A stretch of DNA of 35,445 nucleotides from a virus. Positions 25,726 through 33,681 of this stretch are shown piece after piece. The notes under the pieces are model-generated. The model had not been told where the DNA came from. It ran no database searches and saw nothing but the letters and a program-made list of their open reading frames with translations. A program made the position numbers and the translations under genes. The stretch spans positions 1-35,445 of the IMG/VR virus record IMGVR_UViG_3300021964_000222; one strand, 5' to 3'. The stretch's first letter is position 1. The number at the start of each line of letters is the position of its first letter.

Positions 25726-25742
25726 CTATACGGAGAACTTCT

Positions 25743-26501
25743 ATGGCAGATTTAGCAACACAAAAACAAGAAATATTTGATTATGTAAATGCAATGCTGG
25801 GCGGCGGTATGATCGATGTTGAACTTGATCCAATTCATTACGAAACTGCACTAACAAAGGCACTTACACGTTTTAGACAGCGTTCAGATAATAGTGTTGA
25901 AGAATCATATATGTTCCTTACTACAGTTGTAGATCAAAACGAATATGTTTTACCAAACGAAGTAATCGAAGTTCGTAAACTATTCCGTAGATCAATTGGC
26001 TCAAGAACAGGCGGTGGCGATGGCGGCAGCTTATTTGAACCATTTAACTTAGCATATACAAACACATATTTGTTATCTAGTTCTAAACTAGGCGGACTAG
26101 CAACATATGATCTATTTTCACAACACCAAGAACTTGTTGGTCGTATGTTTGGTTCATTTATTGAATTTAAATGGAGTACCACAAGTAAAAAACTTACTCT
26201 ACTACAGCGTCCTAGAGCAGAAGAAGAACTACTTCTTTATTGTTACAATTATCGTCCTGACTCAGAACTACTTAATGACTATCTAGCAGTGCAATGGCTT
26301 AAAGATTATACACTTGCAACTTGTAAGTATATGCTAGGTGAAGCACGTTCAAAGTTTGCTACTATTGCTGGTCCTCAGGGTGGATCAACTCTTAACGGTG
26401 ATGCACTAAAAGCAGAAGCACAAGCTGAAATGGAAAAACTAGAAGCAGAAGTATCAATGGCAGTTGCTGGTGGAACCGGGTACGGCTTTTTAATTGGATA
26501 A
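25743..26501 (+). CDS. gp13: Neck protein gp13 (252 aa)
   Basis: Marine T4-like gp13: QEIFDYVNAMLGGGMIDVEL, HYETALTKALTRFRQRSDNS followed by VEESYMF, NEVIEVRKLFRRSIGS, LGGLATYDLFSQHQE, LTLLQRPRAEEELLLYCYNY and LGEARSKFATIAGPQGG. gp13 sits in the neck between portal and tail and is needed for head-tail joining. ATG 25743 is chosen because the late promoter lies between it and an upstream in-frame GTG at 25707. Length is typical for marine phages (T4 gp13 is 309). It is on the opposite strand to gp14, with which it works. Confidence 0.9.
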   Translation: MADLATQKQEIFDYVNAMLGGGMIDVELDPIHYETALTKALTRFRQRSDNSVEESYMFLTTVVDQNEYVLPNEVIEVRKLFRRSIGSRTGGGDGGSLFEPFNLAYTNTYLLSSSKLGGLATYDLFSQHQELVGRMFGSFIEFKWSTTSKKLTLLQRPRAEEELLLYCYNYRPDSELLNDYLAVQWLKDYTLATCKYMLGEARSKFATIAGPQGGSTLNGDALKAEAQAEMEKLEAEVSMAVAGGTGYGFLIG

Positions 26502-26507
26502 AAGTTC

Positions 26508-26536
26508 TTGACAAAATGCATAGCAGAGTATACACT
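26508..26536 (+). promoter_or_regulatory. Sigma-70 type promoter for the dNMP kinase gene
   Basis: TTGACA (26508-26513), 17-base spacer, TACACT (26531-26536). Predicted start near 26543, leaving a 22-base leader with an AGAGGT ribosome binding site. The -35 box is 6 bases after the gp13 stop. Confidence 0.65.
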
Positions 26537-26564
26537 AGTTAAAATAACTTAGAGGTATATTTTT

Positions 26565-27065
26565 ATGAAATTGTTAGTTATCGGACACGGCCGACACGGT
26601 AAAGATACTGTGTGCGAAATATTACAAAAAAATTATAATTTAAGTTTTGAATCTAGTTCAAGATTCTGTTCAAAACTTTTTATCTATGATATGCTAAAGG
26701 ACAAATATGGATATACTAATGAAGAAGAGTGTTATGCTGACAGGCATAATCACCGAGCAGAATGGTATAATGCTATCTGTGATTTTAATAAAGGCGATGG
26801 AGCTCGTTTAGGCCGAGAAATATTTGAACAACACGATATCTACTGTGGCTTGCGTAACAAGCGTGAATTTTACGCTATGAAAAATACCGGTGTGTTTGAT
26901 TATGTTATTTGGGTCGATCGTTCAGATCATCTTCCTCCGGAAGCAAAAGATTCGATGAGTTTAGAGCAATGGATGGCTGATTTTACTATCGACAATAATG
27001 GCGATCTAAATGAATTAATGTTTAATACATATCAACTTATCGAACATTTAAAAGTCAGGACGTAA
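26565..27065 (+). CDS. Deoxynucleoside monophosphate kinase-like (166 aa)
   Basis: P-loop near the start: G7-H-G-R-H-G-K13-D14-T15, followed by a CEIL helix, as in phage dNMP kinases of the T4 gp1 type. Other shared segments are SSSRFCSKLFIYDML, DRHNHRAEWYNAI and the basic GLRNKREFYAM, which would bind phosphates. VFDYVIWVDRSDH is a typical Walker B-side strand with the base-proximal Arg. It is shorter than T4 gp1 (241 residues) but like forms from marine phages. It would phosphorylate dNMPs for phage DNA synthesis. Its own sigma-70 type promoter suits an early gene placed among late ones. Its 3' end overlaps the antisense HNH gene by 18 bases. Confidence 0.8.
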   Translation: MKLLVIGHGRHGKDTVCEILQKNYNLSFESSSRFCSKLFIYDMLKDKYGYTNEEECYADRHNHRAEWYNAICDFNKGDGARLGREIFEQHDIYCGLRNKREFYAMKNTGVFDYVIWVDRSDHLPPEAKDSMSLEQWMADFTIDNNGDLNELMFNTYQLIEHLKVRT

Positions 27066-27383
27066 ATCTCCTTGCTTCCAGCGAACACCTATTTTTTGTA
27101 AAATACGTTGGCAATTAGCACAAACAGTTTTTAAGTTTGTAGGCCGGCAGTTATTCAAATCTCCGTCTATATGAAACACATTAAACTGCTCAGGATGTTT
27201 ACTAGTATGTCCGCACTTTTCGCAGACATCTTTTTTCTCGTACCCTCTTTGCTTCCATTTAGGAATACCGTGTCCTACTCCATTGCGTAAGCAAGTTTCG
27301 CACAACTTACGATAGTAAGTTCTGTTTTCTTTTTTGTAATTTATAGCTGCTGGACGCTGTCCGCACTTACATAATGGTCTCAT
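27048..27383 (-). CDS. HNH endonuclease-like protein (111 aa)
   Basis: Zinc-ribbon HNH layout: an N-terminal C5-x-C7 and C28-x2-C31 pair, then CEKCG, the core FHIDGDLNNCRPTNLKTVCA and NCQ. The D-G-D...N...N-L pattern fits HNH nucleases, but the usual closing His is Gln (CANCQ), so catalytic activity is uncertain. Phage HNH genes are often free-standing homing endonucleases. It is antisense between the dNMP kinase and gp18, with a possible GCTAAATA promoter at its start and an AAGGTGAG ribosome binding site. Small size and antisense insertion suggest a mobile intruder. Confidence 0.7.
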   Translation of the reverse strand: MRPLCKCGQRPAAINYKKENRTYYRKLCETCLRNGVGHGIPKWKQRGYEKKDVCEKCGHTSKHPEQFNVFHIDGDLNNCRPTNLKTVCANCQRILQKIGVRWKQGDLRPDF

Positions 27384-27387
27384 ATCG

Positions 27388-27395
27388 TATTTAGC
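27388..27395 (-). promoter_or_regulatory. Possible late promoter GCTAAATA before the HNH gene
   Basis: Minus strand GCTAAATA, one mismatch from the NATAAATA pattern, four bases before ATG 27383. That spacing would start transcription at or just inside the start codon, while a ribosome binding site lies upstream, so it may be chance. Confidence 0.35.
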
Positions 27396-27450
27396 TCACC
27401 TTTTCGGTCCCTTTTTTATGGTGGATAACTAGGCTTTTTAAATCAAATAT

Positions 27451-27458
27451 TATAAATA
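27451..27458 (+). promoter_or_regulatory. T4-type late promoter TATAAATA for tail sheath gp18
   Basis: Exact T4 late consensus TATAAATA followed by CTG. Predicted start near 27464; ribosome binding site CAGGAG before ATG 27497. The rest of 27384-27496 holds a T-run on the plus strand and no gene. Confidence 0.85.
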
Positions 27459-27496
27459 CTGTATAGAATAAACTATATCCAACAGGAGAATATAAA

Positions 27497-30400
27497 ATGG
27501 CATTAGTATCACCAGGCGTAGAAGTCAATGTAATTGACGAATCATTCTACACCCCGGCCGCAGCTGGTACCGTACCAATGATTTTTGTAGCAACTGCAAG
27601 TAATAAAACTTCAAGCAGTGGCGCAGGAATTGCAGCAGGTACAACCAAAGCGAACGCTGGTAAACCTTACTTAATCACCAGCCAAAGAGAGCTTGGTGAA
27701 ACATTTGGCGACCCGTTATTTTACTCGGACACAAACGGAAATATGATTCACGCAGGTGAATTAAACGAGTACGGTCTTCAAACTGCTTATTCAGTTTTAG
27801 GCGTATCTAACAGAGCGTATGTAGTTAGAGCAGATATTGACTTAGGCAAATTAGAAGCACAATCAGATGCACCAGGCGGCGAACCGGCAGCTGGCGCATT
27901 TTGGATCGATACGCAAACATCTGCGTTCGGTATATTAGAATGGAACGGAGCAGCAGTTACAACAACAGGCGGACAAAGTTTCTCAACTGTTGCAAGAACA
28001 GTAATTACTGAAGCATCGGATATTGATTCAAGTACCTCAGCTCCAAAAACATCAATTGGACAAATTGGCGACTATGCTATTGATGCAACTATTGCATCAG
28101 GCGAAGATGCTACAAGATTCAAAGTATTTTATAAAACACCTGGCAATAGTACAGCGGCTGGCTCTGCAGGTGATTGGGTACGTGTTGGATCAACAGCGTG
28201 GAAAGCAAGTTGGCCAGCAGTAAGAGGCACAAAAACTCCAGTAAGTATTGCACTAGGCGATACAATGACAATCAACAATCTCGATGTTACTGCATCAGGA
28301 ACAACTATTACAACATTAGCAAGTGATATTAACAGTCGCGGTATTCCGGGTGTATCAGCAGCAGTTGTAGATAGTGCATTAGAATTATATTCAACAGGTG
28401 TTGATATTGTAATTGAAACAGGCTCAGGCGCACTAGTAGGCGACGAAAATACTGCTTCTGAAGATGGTGGCGCACTAGGTATTATTACAGGCACATATGC
28501 TGCTCCAAAAATTACTATTGCTCCGCACACAAGCGTTCCTGCATATAAAGATGGCGGCGCAGCAAATGCACCAACAGGTTCTTTATGGTTTAAAACTACA
28601 CAGCCAAACGGCGGCGCAGACTTTAGTGTAAAACAATATAATGCTGACACACAATTATGGGAATCAGTAGACTCTCCTGTATTTGCTACACCAGAAGCAG
28701 CACTATTCAACCTTGATAAATCAGGTGGTGGTGCAAATTTGATTGCAGGCGATGTATATATTAAAACTAATATCGAAGAAGAAGATCCAATTTTAGGTGA
28801 CTTCCAAGCATATGTTAGAACAGCAAACGGCGCAACAAGCATAACAAGTGATAAAATTACTACACAACTAACATCAGGTACATATTCTTTTGATTTAGAA
28901 GAAACTACAGCAGGTAGTTTAAATAGATCAACAAAGACTATTAATGTTGTTACACTTGGTGCAAGTACAGATGCAGACAAAATTGCAGCAGGTATTAACG
29001 CAGCAGGGTTTACAAATATTGTTGCACTTGTTGATGCGTCAAATAAAATTGTAATACAGCATAAAACAGGCGGAGATATTAGAATTGCTGATACCGACGG
29101 TGTTTTAGGATTAGCTGGGTTTGTTGCAACAGGCTCAAACAAAAAAGCAAATCTTTATACAGCACCAACAGGTGACGCAACAAACGACCTAGTTGCATCA
29201 AACTGGATGCCTTTAGAAGCAACTGCAAAAGACGATGCACCTGCAAGTTTAACAGCAGACGGCGAATTATGGTATAGTTCAGTAGTTGACGAAGTTGATA
29301 TGCTAGTACACGCAGGAGCAAGCGGATGGCAAGGGTACTTAACAGTATATCCTGATTCAAATGCTACAGGCCCAATTGTTTCAGCTACAGAACCTTCTAC
29401 ACAAACTGACGGTGTAAGTTCTTTAGTTGAAGGTGATTTATGGGTTGACACTTCGAACATTGAAGAGTATGGTCGTGTACACCGTTATAATGCAACTTTA
29501 AGCAAGTGGGTGTTACTAGATAAATCAGATCAAACCACAGAAAATGGTATGCTATTTGCAGATGCTCGTTGGAGTAATGCTGGATCAAACAGCGATGCAG
29601 CAGACATTGACGAGTTACTAGTAAGCGATTATCTAGATCCAGATGCTCCAGATCCAGCACTATATCCAGAAGGGATGCTACTTTGGAACACTCGTAGAAG
29701 TGGATTTAATGTTAAGCGTTTTGAGCGTAACTACATTGATACATCAGCAGACAACGGACGTTTCCAAGTAACTGGTTTAAGTGGAGATCTAGAAGATCAA
29801 GCAATGGAACTTTACTATCCACATCGTTGGGTAACTGATTCAGGTAACAACGAAGATGGTTCAGGTACATTTGGACGTCACGCACAGCGTAAGAGTGTTA
29901 TACAAGCATTACAAGCAACTGTTAACAGCAACCAAGACATCCGTGACGAAGAAAGTCGTCAGTTTAACTTGATTGCAGCACCGGGTTATCCAGAACTAAT
30001 TGGTGAAATGATTACACTAAATTACGATCGCAGACTAACAGCGTTTGTTGTAGGTGATACACCAGCAAGACTAACACCAGATGCAACTTCATTAAATGAA
30101 TGGGCAACTAACGTTAATCTAGCAGTTGAAGATAACGATGATGGCGCAGTTAGCCGTGACGAGTATATGGCAATGTATTATCCTTGGGGCTTTACAAGTG
30201 ACAATGCAGGTAATAACATTGTTGTTCCCCCAAGTCATATGGCACTACGTACTATTATACTTAACGACCAAGTTGCGTTCCCCTGGTTTGCTCCAGCAGG
30301 TACAAGACGCGGTGGTGTAACTAATGCTACAGCAAGTGGATATGTTACAAGCGAAGGTGAATTCCAGAGCGTAGCATTAAACACAGGACAGCGTGATACA

Positions 30401-30817
30401 CTATACAGCAACAACATAAACCCAATCACATTTATTAGTGGTGCAGGTTTAGTTGTATTTGGTCAAAAGACTCGTGCAAGAAATGCAAGTGCGCTAGATC
30501 GTGTAAACGTAGCACGTTTGATTGTTTACTTACGTGGACAGCTAGAATTACTAGCAAGACCATACTTATTTGAACCAAACGATAAGATTACACGTGACCA
30601 GGTAAAAGCAGCAGCAGATGCGTTGCTACTAGAACTAGTAGGTCTAAGAGCACTATATGACTTCTTAGTAGTTTGTGATGAATCAAATAACACACCAGCA
30701 AGAATCGATCGTAACGAGTTATGGTTGGATATTGCAATTGAGCCGGTGAAAGCAATTGAATTTATTTACATTCCATTGAGAATTAAGAACACAGGTGAAA
30801 TAGCGGCACTAGGTTAA
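27497..30817 (+). CDS. gp18: Tail sheath protein gp18 with large insertion (1106 aa)
   Basis: The sheath core is clear at both ends: MALVSPGVEVNVIDESFYTP at the N terminus; at the C terminus FPWFAPAGTRRGGV, NNINPITFISGAGLVVFGQK, RVNVARLIVYLRGQLE, ARPYLFEPND and AIEPVKAIEFIYIPLRIKN. T4 gp18 is 659 residues. The excess, roughly residues 125-700, is an insertion of surface modules: four or five units with a (G/P)xLW(V/F/Y)xT...xYN...LW pattern, and two flagellin-hook-like units (TITTLASDINSRGIPGVSAA; TDADKIAAGINAAGF). It would form the contractile sheath, with the insert on the outside. Own late promoter and ribosome binding site. Confidence 0.92.
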   Translation: MALVSPGVEVNVIDESFYTPAAAGTVPMIFVATASNKTSSSGAGIAAGTTKANAGKPYLITSQRELGETFGDPLFYSDTNGNMIHAGELNEYGLQTAYSVLGVSNRAYVVRADIDLGKLEAQSDAPGGEPAAGAFWIDTQTSAFGILEWNGAAVTTTGGQSFSTVARTVITEASDIDSSTSAPKTSIGQIGDYAIDATIASGEDATRFKVFYKTPGNSTAAGSAGDWVRVGSTAWKASWPAVRGTKTPVSIALGDTMTINNLDVTASGTTITTLASDINSRGIPGVSAAVVDSALELYSTGVDIVIETGSGALVGDENTASEDGGALGIITGTYAAPKITIAPHTSVPAYKDGGAANAPTGSLWFKTTQPNGGADFSVKQYNADTQLWESVDSPVFATPEAALFNLDKSGGGANLIAGDVYIKTNIEEEDPILGDFQAYVRTANGATSITSDKITTQLTSGTYSFDLEETTAGSLNRSTKTINVVTLGASTDADKIAAGINAAGFTNIVALVDASNKIVIQHKTGGDIRIADTDGVLGLAGFVATGSNKKANLYTAPTGDATNDLVASNWMPLEATAKDDAPASLTADGELWYSSVVDEVDMLVHAGASGWQGYLTVYPDSNATGPIVSATEPSTQTDGVSSLVEGDLWVDTSNIEEYGRVHRYNATLSKWVLLDKSDQTTENGMLFADARWSNAGSNSDAADIDELLVSDYLDPDAPDPALYPEGMLLWNTRRSGFNVKRFERNYIDTSADNGRFQVTGLSGDLEDQAMELYYPHRWVTDSGNNEDGSGTFGRHAQRKSVIQALQATVNSNQDIRDEESRQFNLIAAPGYPELIGEMITLNYDRRLTAFVVGDTPARLTPDATSLNEWATNVNLAVEDNDDGAVSRDEYMAMYYPWGFTSDNAGNNIVVPPSHMALRTIILNDQVAFPWFAPAGTRRGGVTNATASGYVTSEGEFQSVALNTGQRDTLYSNNINPITFISGAGLVVFGQKTRARNASALDRVNVARLIVYLRGQLELLARPYLFEPNDKITRDQVKAAADALLLELVGLRALYDFLVVCDESNNTPARIDRNELWLDIAIEPVKAIEFIYIPLRIKNTGEIAALG

Positions 30818-30830
30818 GTGCGTATATAAC

Positions 30831-30852
30831 GGACGGGATTAAATTCCCGTCC
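30831..30852 (+). other. Perfect stem-loop between gp18 and gp19
   Basis: GGACGGGA / TCCCGTCC, 8 bp with a TTAAAT loop, 13 bases after the gp18 stop and 8 bases before the gp19 late promoter. It has no T-tract, so it is more likely an RNA-end stabiliser or weak terminator than an intrinsic terminator. Confidence 0.6.
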
Positions 30853-30859
30853 AAATATG

Positions 30860-30867
30860 CATAAATA
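30860..30867 (+). promoter_or_regulatory. T4-type late promoter CATAAATA for gp19
   Basis: CATAAATA then CTTTATA; predicted start near 30873, 16-base leader with an AGGAGA ribosome binding site before ATG 30889. The separate promoter allows high tail-tube expression. Confidence 0.75.
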
Positions 30868-30888
30868 CTTTATATTAGGAGATAAAGA

Positions 30889-31533
30889 ATGCCAATCACA
30901 ACTTTAACAAATATTAGTATACCAACTGAAGGCGGCGGATCTAATAGTTCACTACTAATGCCGAAGCTACAATATCGCTTCCGTGTATTTTTAGATAACT
31001 TTGGAACTGTTGGCGGCGCAGATGGTACTAGGGAAATTTCAAGACAGGTAGTTGATGTAACCCGTCCAAACTTATCGTTTGAACAAATCACAATTGATGC
31101 TTATAACTCAAGAACATATCTTGCAGGTAAGCACACTTGGGAACCGATTACATTGACACTACGTGAAGATGCAAACAACAACGTACAAAAAATTGTTGGT
31201 CAGCAGTTACAAAGACAGTTTGACTTCTTTGAGCAGTCAAGCGCAGTATCAAGTGGTACTTACAAGTTCCAAACTAGAATCGAAATTCTAGATGGCGGTA
31301 ATGGTGCAACAGGTGCTAATGTAATTGATCGTTTCCATCTAGTAGGATGCTACATTGAGTCAGCAAACTACAATACACTAGCATATGCTACAAACGATCC
31401 AGTAACAACAACACTAAGCATTCGTTACGACAATGCAATCCAATTTGGTGCAGATGAAGACTTTAATGGTATTGGCGAACCAGTACTAAGATCTACAAAT
31501 GCAGCAACTGGTGGTACAACAGTTACTGGCTAA
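30889..31533 (+). CDS. gp19: Tail tube protein gp19 (214 aa)
   Basis: Marine T4-like gp19: MPKLQYRFRVFLDNFG, VVDVTRPNLSFEQITIDAYN, KHTWEPITLTLREDANNNVQ, QLQRQFDFFEQSSA and NDPVTTTLSIRYDNAIQFG. It stacks as hexameric rings into the inner tail tube. T4 gp19 is 163 residues; this one carries extra loops. It lies directly after gp18 as in T4, with its own late promoter and a strong terminator behind, so it is a single-gene transcription unit. Start at ATG 30889 is fixed by AGGAGA. Confidence 0.92.
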   Translation: MPITTLTNISIPTEGGGSNSSLLMPKLQYRFRVFLDNFGTVGGADGTREISRQVVDVTRPNLSFEQITIDAYNSRTYLAGKHTWEPITLTLREDANNNVQKIVGQQLQRQFDFFEQSSAVSSGTYKFQTRIEILDGGNGATGANVIDRFHLVGCYIESANYNTLAYATNDPVTTTLSIRYDNAIQFGADEDFNGIGEPVLRSTNAATGGTTVTG

Positions 31534-31561
31534 TATCTAAACAGATTGGCGTTAGTATACT

Positions 31562-31596
31562 AAAGCGGGAATTGTTAATTCAATTCTCGCTTTTTT
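31562..31596 (+). terminator. Intrinsic terminator after gp19
   Basis: A 13-bp stem (AAAGCGGGAATTG with CAATTCTCGCTTT, one G-T wobble), loop TTAATT, then a run of Ts to 31596. Ends the gp19 unit. Confidence 0.85.
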
Positions 31597-31618
31597 ATAT
31601 ACGCATATTTTATTACTA

Positions 31619-31626
31619 GATAAATA
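31619..31626 (+). promoter_or_regulatory. T4-type late promoter GATAAATA, start codon at predicted +1
   Basis: GATAAATA, five bases (TTATT), then ATG at 31632. With the T4 late geometry the first transcribed base is the A of the ATG, the same spacing as gp14. There is no ribosome binding site before the ATG. Confidence 0.75.
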
Positions 31627-31631
31627 TTATT

Positions 31632-32852
31632 ATGAGTACTCTAGATCCATATCTTGTAAATGTAAACCTTGATGTTCACTTACGTGACGCAAGACACGCA
31701 CATCAGCTGTTTACTGAATACGGCCATTCTTTTGCGCCTAAGCAAAAGTTTCTTTATCACGTTGTGTTTCAGCCTAGTAGAGCTGTTGCAGATGCATCGT
31801 TATATAATACATTTAAGTTTCAAAAAGAAATTGGCGTACTAGCAAAAATGTTAGATTTACCGTCTTTTAGAGCATCAATTGAAAATAAACAACAGTACAA
31901 TAGAAAAAAGAATGTACAAACTAGACTAGACTATCAAGATATTAGAATTGTGTTTCACGATGATAATATTGGTGCAACTAGATCTATGTTAGAAGAATAT
32001 TATAAATGGTATTATGTTGATGGTTCACAGGATATAAACAGAGGCGGTGCCTATAATCCTAGAGACAAGTTTGCAGAAAAAGTTCCTAGTTACGGATTAA
32101 ATGTACAAAAACAATCCACTGCACACGAAATTCCATTTTTTGAATATATAAAAATCTATCAACTTGCAAGACAACAATGGTTTAGTTATACTTTAGTAAA
32201 TCCTTTACTATCTGCTTGGCAACACGGTGATTTAGAATATGCAGATGGTGCAGGAGTTGTAGAAAATACAATTACTGTTGCATACGAAGCAGTGCTCTAC
32301 GATAAAGGCGACATAGGCGATTTTGGAGAACCTACTAATTTTACATCAGAAGAAACTCGCTACGATAATACACCTAGTCCAATTGGATACGCAGATCAAA
32401 ATATTGGGGAACGATATAATCTTGTACCTAGACTTTTAAACACAACTAATTATGCGCCGCGCGGACTTATTGCAAGAGCTGCTAATACTGCTAGTAGAGC
32501 ATCTTCAACTAGTACTAACGTTAATAACCAGCCTGGTGTATTAGAACAAATTATTGTTCCGTTAAGACAAAATAATTCTGTATCTTCAGTTTTAAATGCA
32601 GGAACTAATGTTGCAAATGTTGAATCTATAATTACAGAACTATCTAGATCACCTTCAGCAACTAGAAGTTTTGTAAGCCGTTCGATCAATACAGGCGAAG
32701 TACCAGGAATTAATACTGCGGCATATAATGCATTAAGTAACACAGCACAACAAGATATTACAGACGGATTAGTTAACAATATTAGATCTAATAAAAAATT
32801 AGCATCTTTTGCAAAGAATGCAATTGATGCAGCAAAAGGAATTTTAACATAA
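31632..32852 (+). CDS. Tail-tube-fold baseplate/tube-end protein, gp48/gp54-like (406 aa)
   Basis: Residues ~35-225 show the tail-tube layout: KFLYHVVFQPSR, KMLDLPSFRASIENKQQYNR followed by DYQDIRIVFHDDN, MLEEYYKWYY and LSAWQHGDLEYADGAGVVEN then TITVAYEAVLYD, the order of segments seen in T4 gp19. The remaining ~180 residues are low-complexity Ser/Asn/Thr with a helical end. gp48 and gp54 of T4 share the tube fold with an extra part and initiate the tube on the baseplate, so that is my best guess; it is an inference. It heads a run of genes with TAATG overlaps (32852, 33217), and its own message appears leaderless. Confidence 0.6.
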   Translation: MSTLDPYLVNVNLDVHLRDARHAHQLFTEYGHSFAPKQKFLYHVVFQPSRAVADASLYNTFKFQKEIGVLAKMLDLPSFRASIENKQQYNRKKNVQTRLDYQDIRIVFHDDNIGATRSMLEEYYKWYYVDGSQDINRGGAYNPRDKFAEKVPSYGLNVQKQSTAHEIPFFEYIKIYQLARQQWFSYTLVNPLLSAWQHGDLEYADGAGVVENTITVAYEAVLYDKGDIGDFGEPTNFTSEETRYDNTPSPIGYADQNIGERYNLVPRLLNTTNYAPRGLIARAANTASRASSTSTNVNNQPGVLEQIIVPLRQNNSVSSVLNAGTNVANVESIITELSRSPSATRSFVSRSINTGEVPGINTAAYNALSNTAQQDITDGLVNNIRSNKKLASFAKNAIDAAKGILT

Positions 32853-33217
32853 TGGTTGCTTCATCGGATAATCCAAAACAAGAAAGTCAAGAACTTACAA
32901 AAAAGTTTTTTAATAACTATTATAATAGACAAATATCATATAATGCATCAGAAGTTGATGCAGTAATTGGTTATTTTTTGAAAAGAGGATTTGATAAAAT
33001 TGCTGCTGTAAATACTGCTAGTATATTACTACAACAGGCTGAAATTGACGAAATATCAGTATTCCAATTAATTGATACACTTAAAGGCGTTAATGACGTT
33101 CAATTGAGTAATATAGTTGCACAAATTTTAAATTTAAATAGAAGTAAAGTAAGTACATTAGGATACAGAATTCCTGAAGTCAAACAACTATTTGAGCAGC
33201 GTCAAATAATTGTATAA
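32852..33217 (+). CDS. Conserved hypothetical protein (121 aa)
   Basis: Mostly helical, 121 residues, without membrane segment: KKFFNNYYNRQISYNASEVD, then AVIGYFLKRGFDKIAAVNTA and ILLQQAEIDEISVFQLIDTL. The GYFLKRGFDKIAA...ILLQQA pattern is found in a small protein of many marine T4-like phages next to structural genes, and its function is not known to me. Both ends overlap neighbours by one base (TAATG), so it is translated together with the tube-fold protein and gp4. A head- or tail-joining accessory role is possible from context alone. Confidence 0.65.
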   Translation: MVASSDNPKQESQELTKKFFNNYYNRQISYNASEVDAVIGYFLKRGFDKIAAVNTASILLQQAEIDEISVFQLIDTLKGVNDVQLSNIVAQILNLNRSKVSTLGYRIPEVKQLFEQRQIIV

Positions 33218-33654
33218 TGGCACATTTTGCACAAGGTAAATTTAATCTCAAAAACCCAGAAAAATACGTAGGTAACAAAACTCCTACATACCGTTCTGGA
33301 TGGGAATTTACCTTTATGAAGTTTTGCGACGAACATCCTAGTGTTAATCAATGGGCAAGTGAAGCAGTACGCATACCTTATCGTAATCCGTTAACAGGTA
33401 AACACACTATATATGTTCCTGATTTCTTTATTGTATACTCGGATAAAGGTGGTAAAAAACGTGTAGAACTAATAGAAGTTAAACCTAGTAATCAAGCAAT
33501 AAAAGAAAAATTAGGACGTAGCAGAGCTAACCAAGCACACTATGTTATTAACCAAGCAAAATGGGAAGCTGCGCGAGCCTGGTGCAAGCAAAAAGGTATA
33601 TATTTTAGAATAGTTACAGAAGCTGATATTTTTCATAACGGCACAAGACGATAA
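33217..33654 (+). CDS. gp4: Head completion protein gp4 (145 aa)
   Basis: T4 gp4 (gp50/65) family: MAHFAQGKFNLKNPEKYVGN, PTYRSGWEFTFMKFCDEHPS, VPDFFIVY and VELIEVKP. The layout E30...P68-D69...E87-V-K89 is that of a PD-(D/E)XK nuclease, as noted for this family. Length equals T4 gp4 (150). It completes filled heads before tail joining and may trim or protect the packaged end. It is translated from a TAATG overlap, and its TAA stop lies inside the late promoter of the next gene. Confidence 0.88.
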   Translation: MAHFAQGKFNLKNPEKYVGNKTPTYRSGWEFTFMKFCDEHPSVNQWASEAVRIPYRNPLTGKHTIYVPDFFIVYSDKGGKKRVELIEVKPSNQAIKEKLGRSRANQAHYVINQAKWEAARAWCKQKGIYFRIVTEADIFHNGTRR

Positions 33655-33657
33655 ATA
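33650..33657 (+). promoter_or_regulatory. T4-type late promoter GATAAATA for gp16
   Basis: GATAAATA containing the gp4 TAA stop (33652-33654) as bases 3-5. Predicted start near 33663, 19-base leader, GGAAG ribosome binding site before ATG 33682. Confidence 0.65.
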
Positions 33658-33681
33658 ATAGTAGCAGTTAATGGAAGTACA

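Noticed and set aside
28129-29142. A 337-codon open frame on the minus strand inside gp18
   Set aside because: It is antisense to a well supported sheath gene. The product is a Ser/Ala/Pro/Val-rich string without a recognisable domain, and no promoter or ribosome site is visible. The long frame follows from the repeat-rich codon pattern of gp18.
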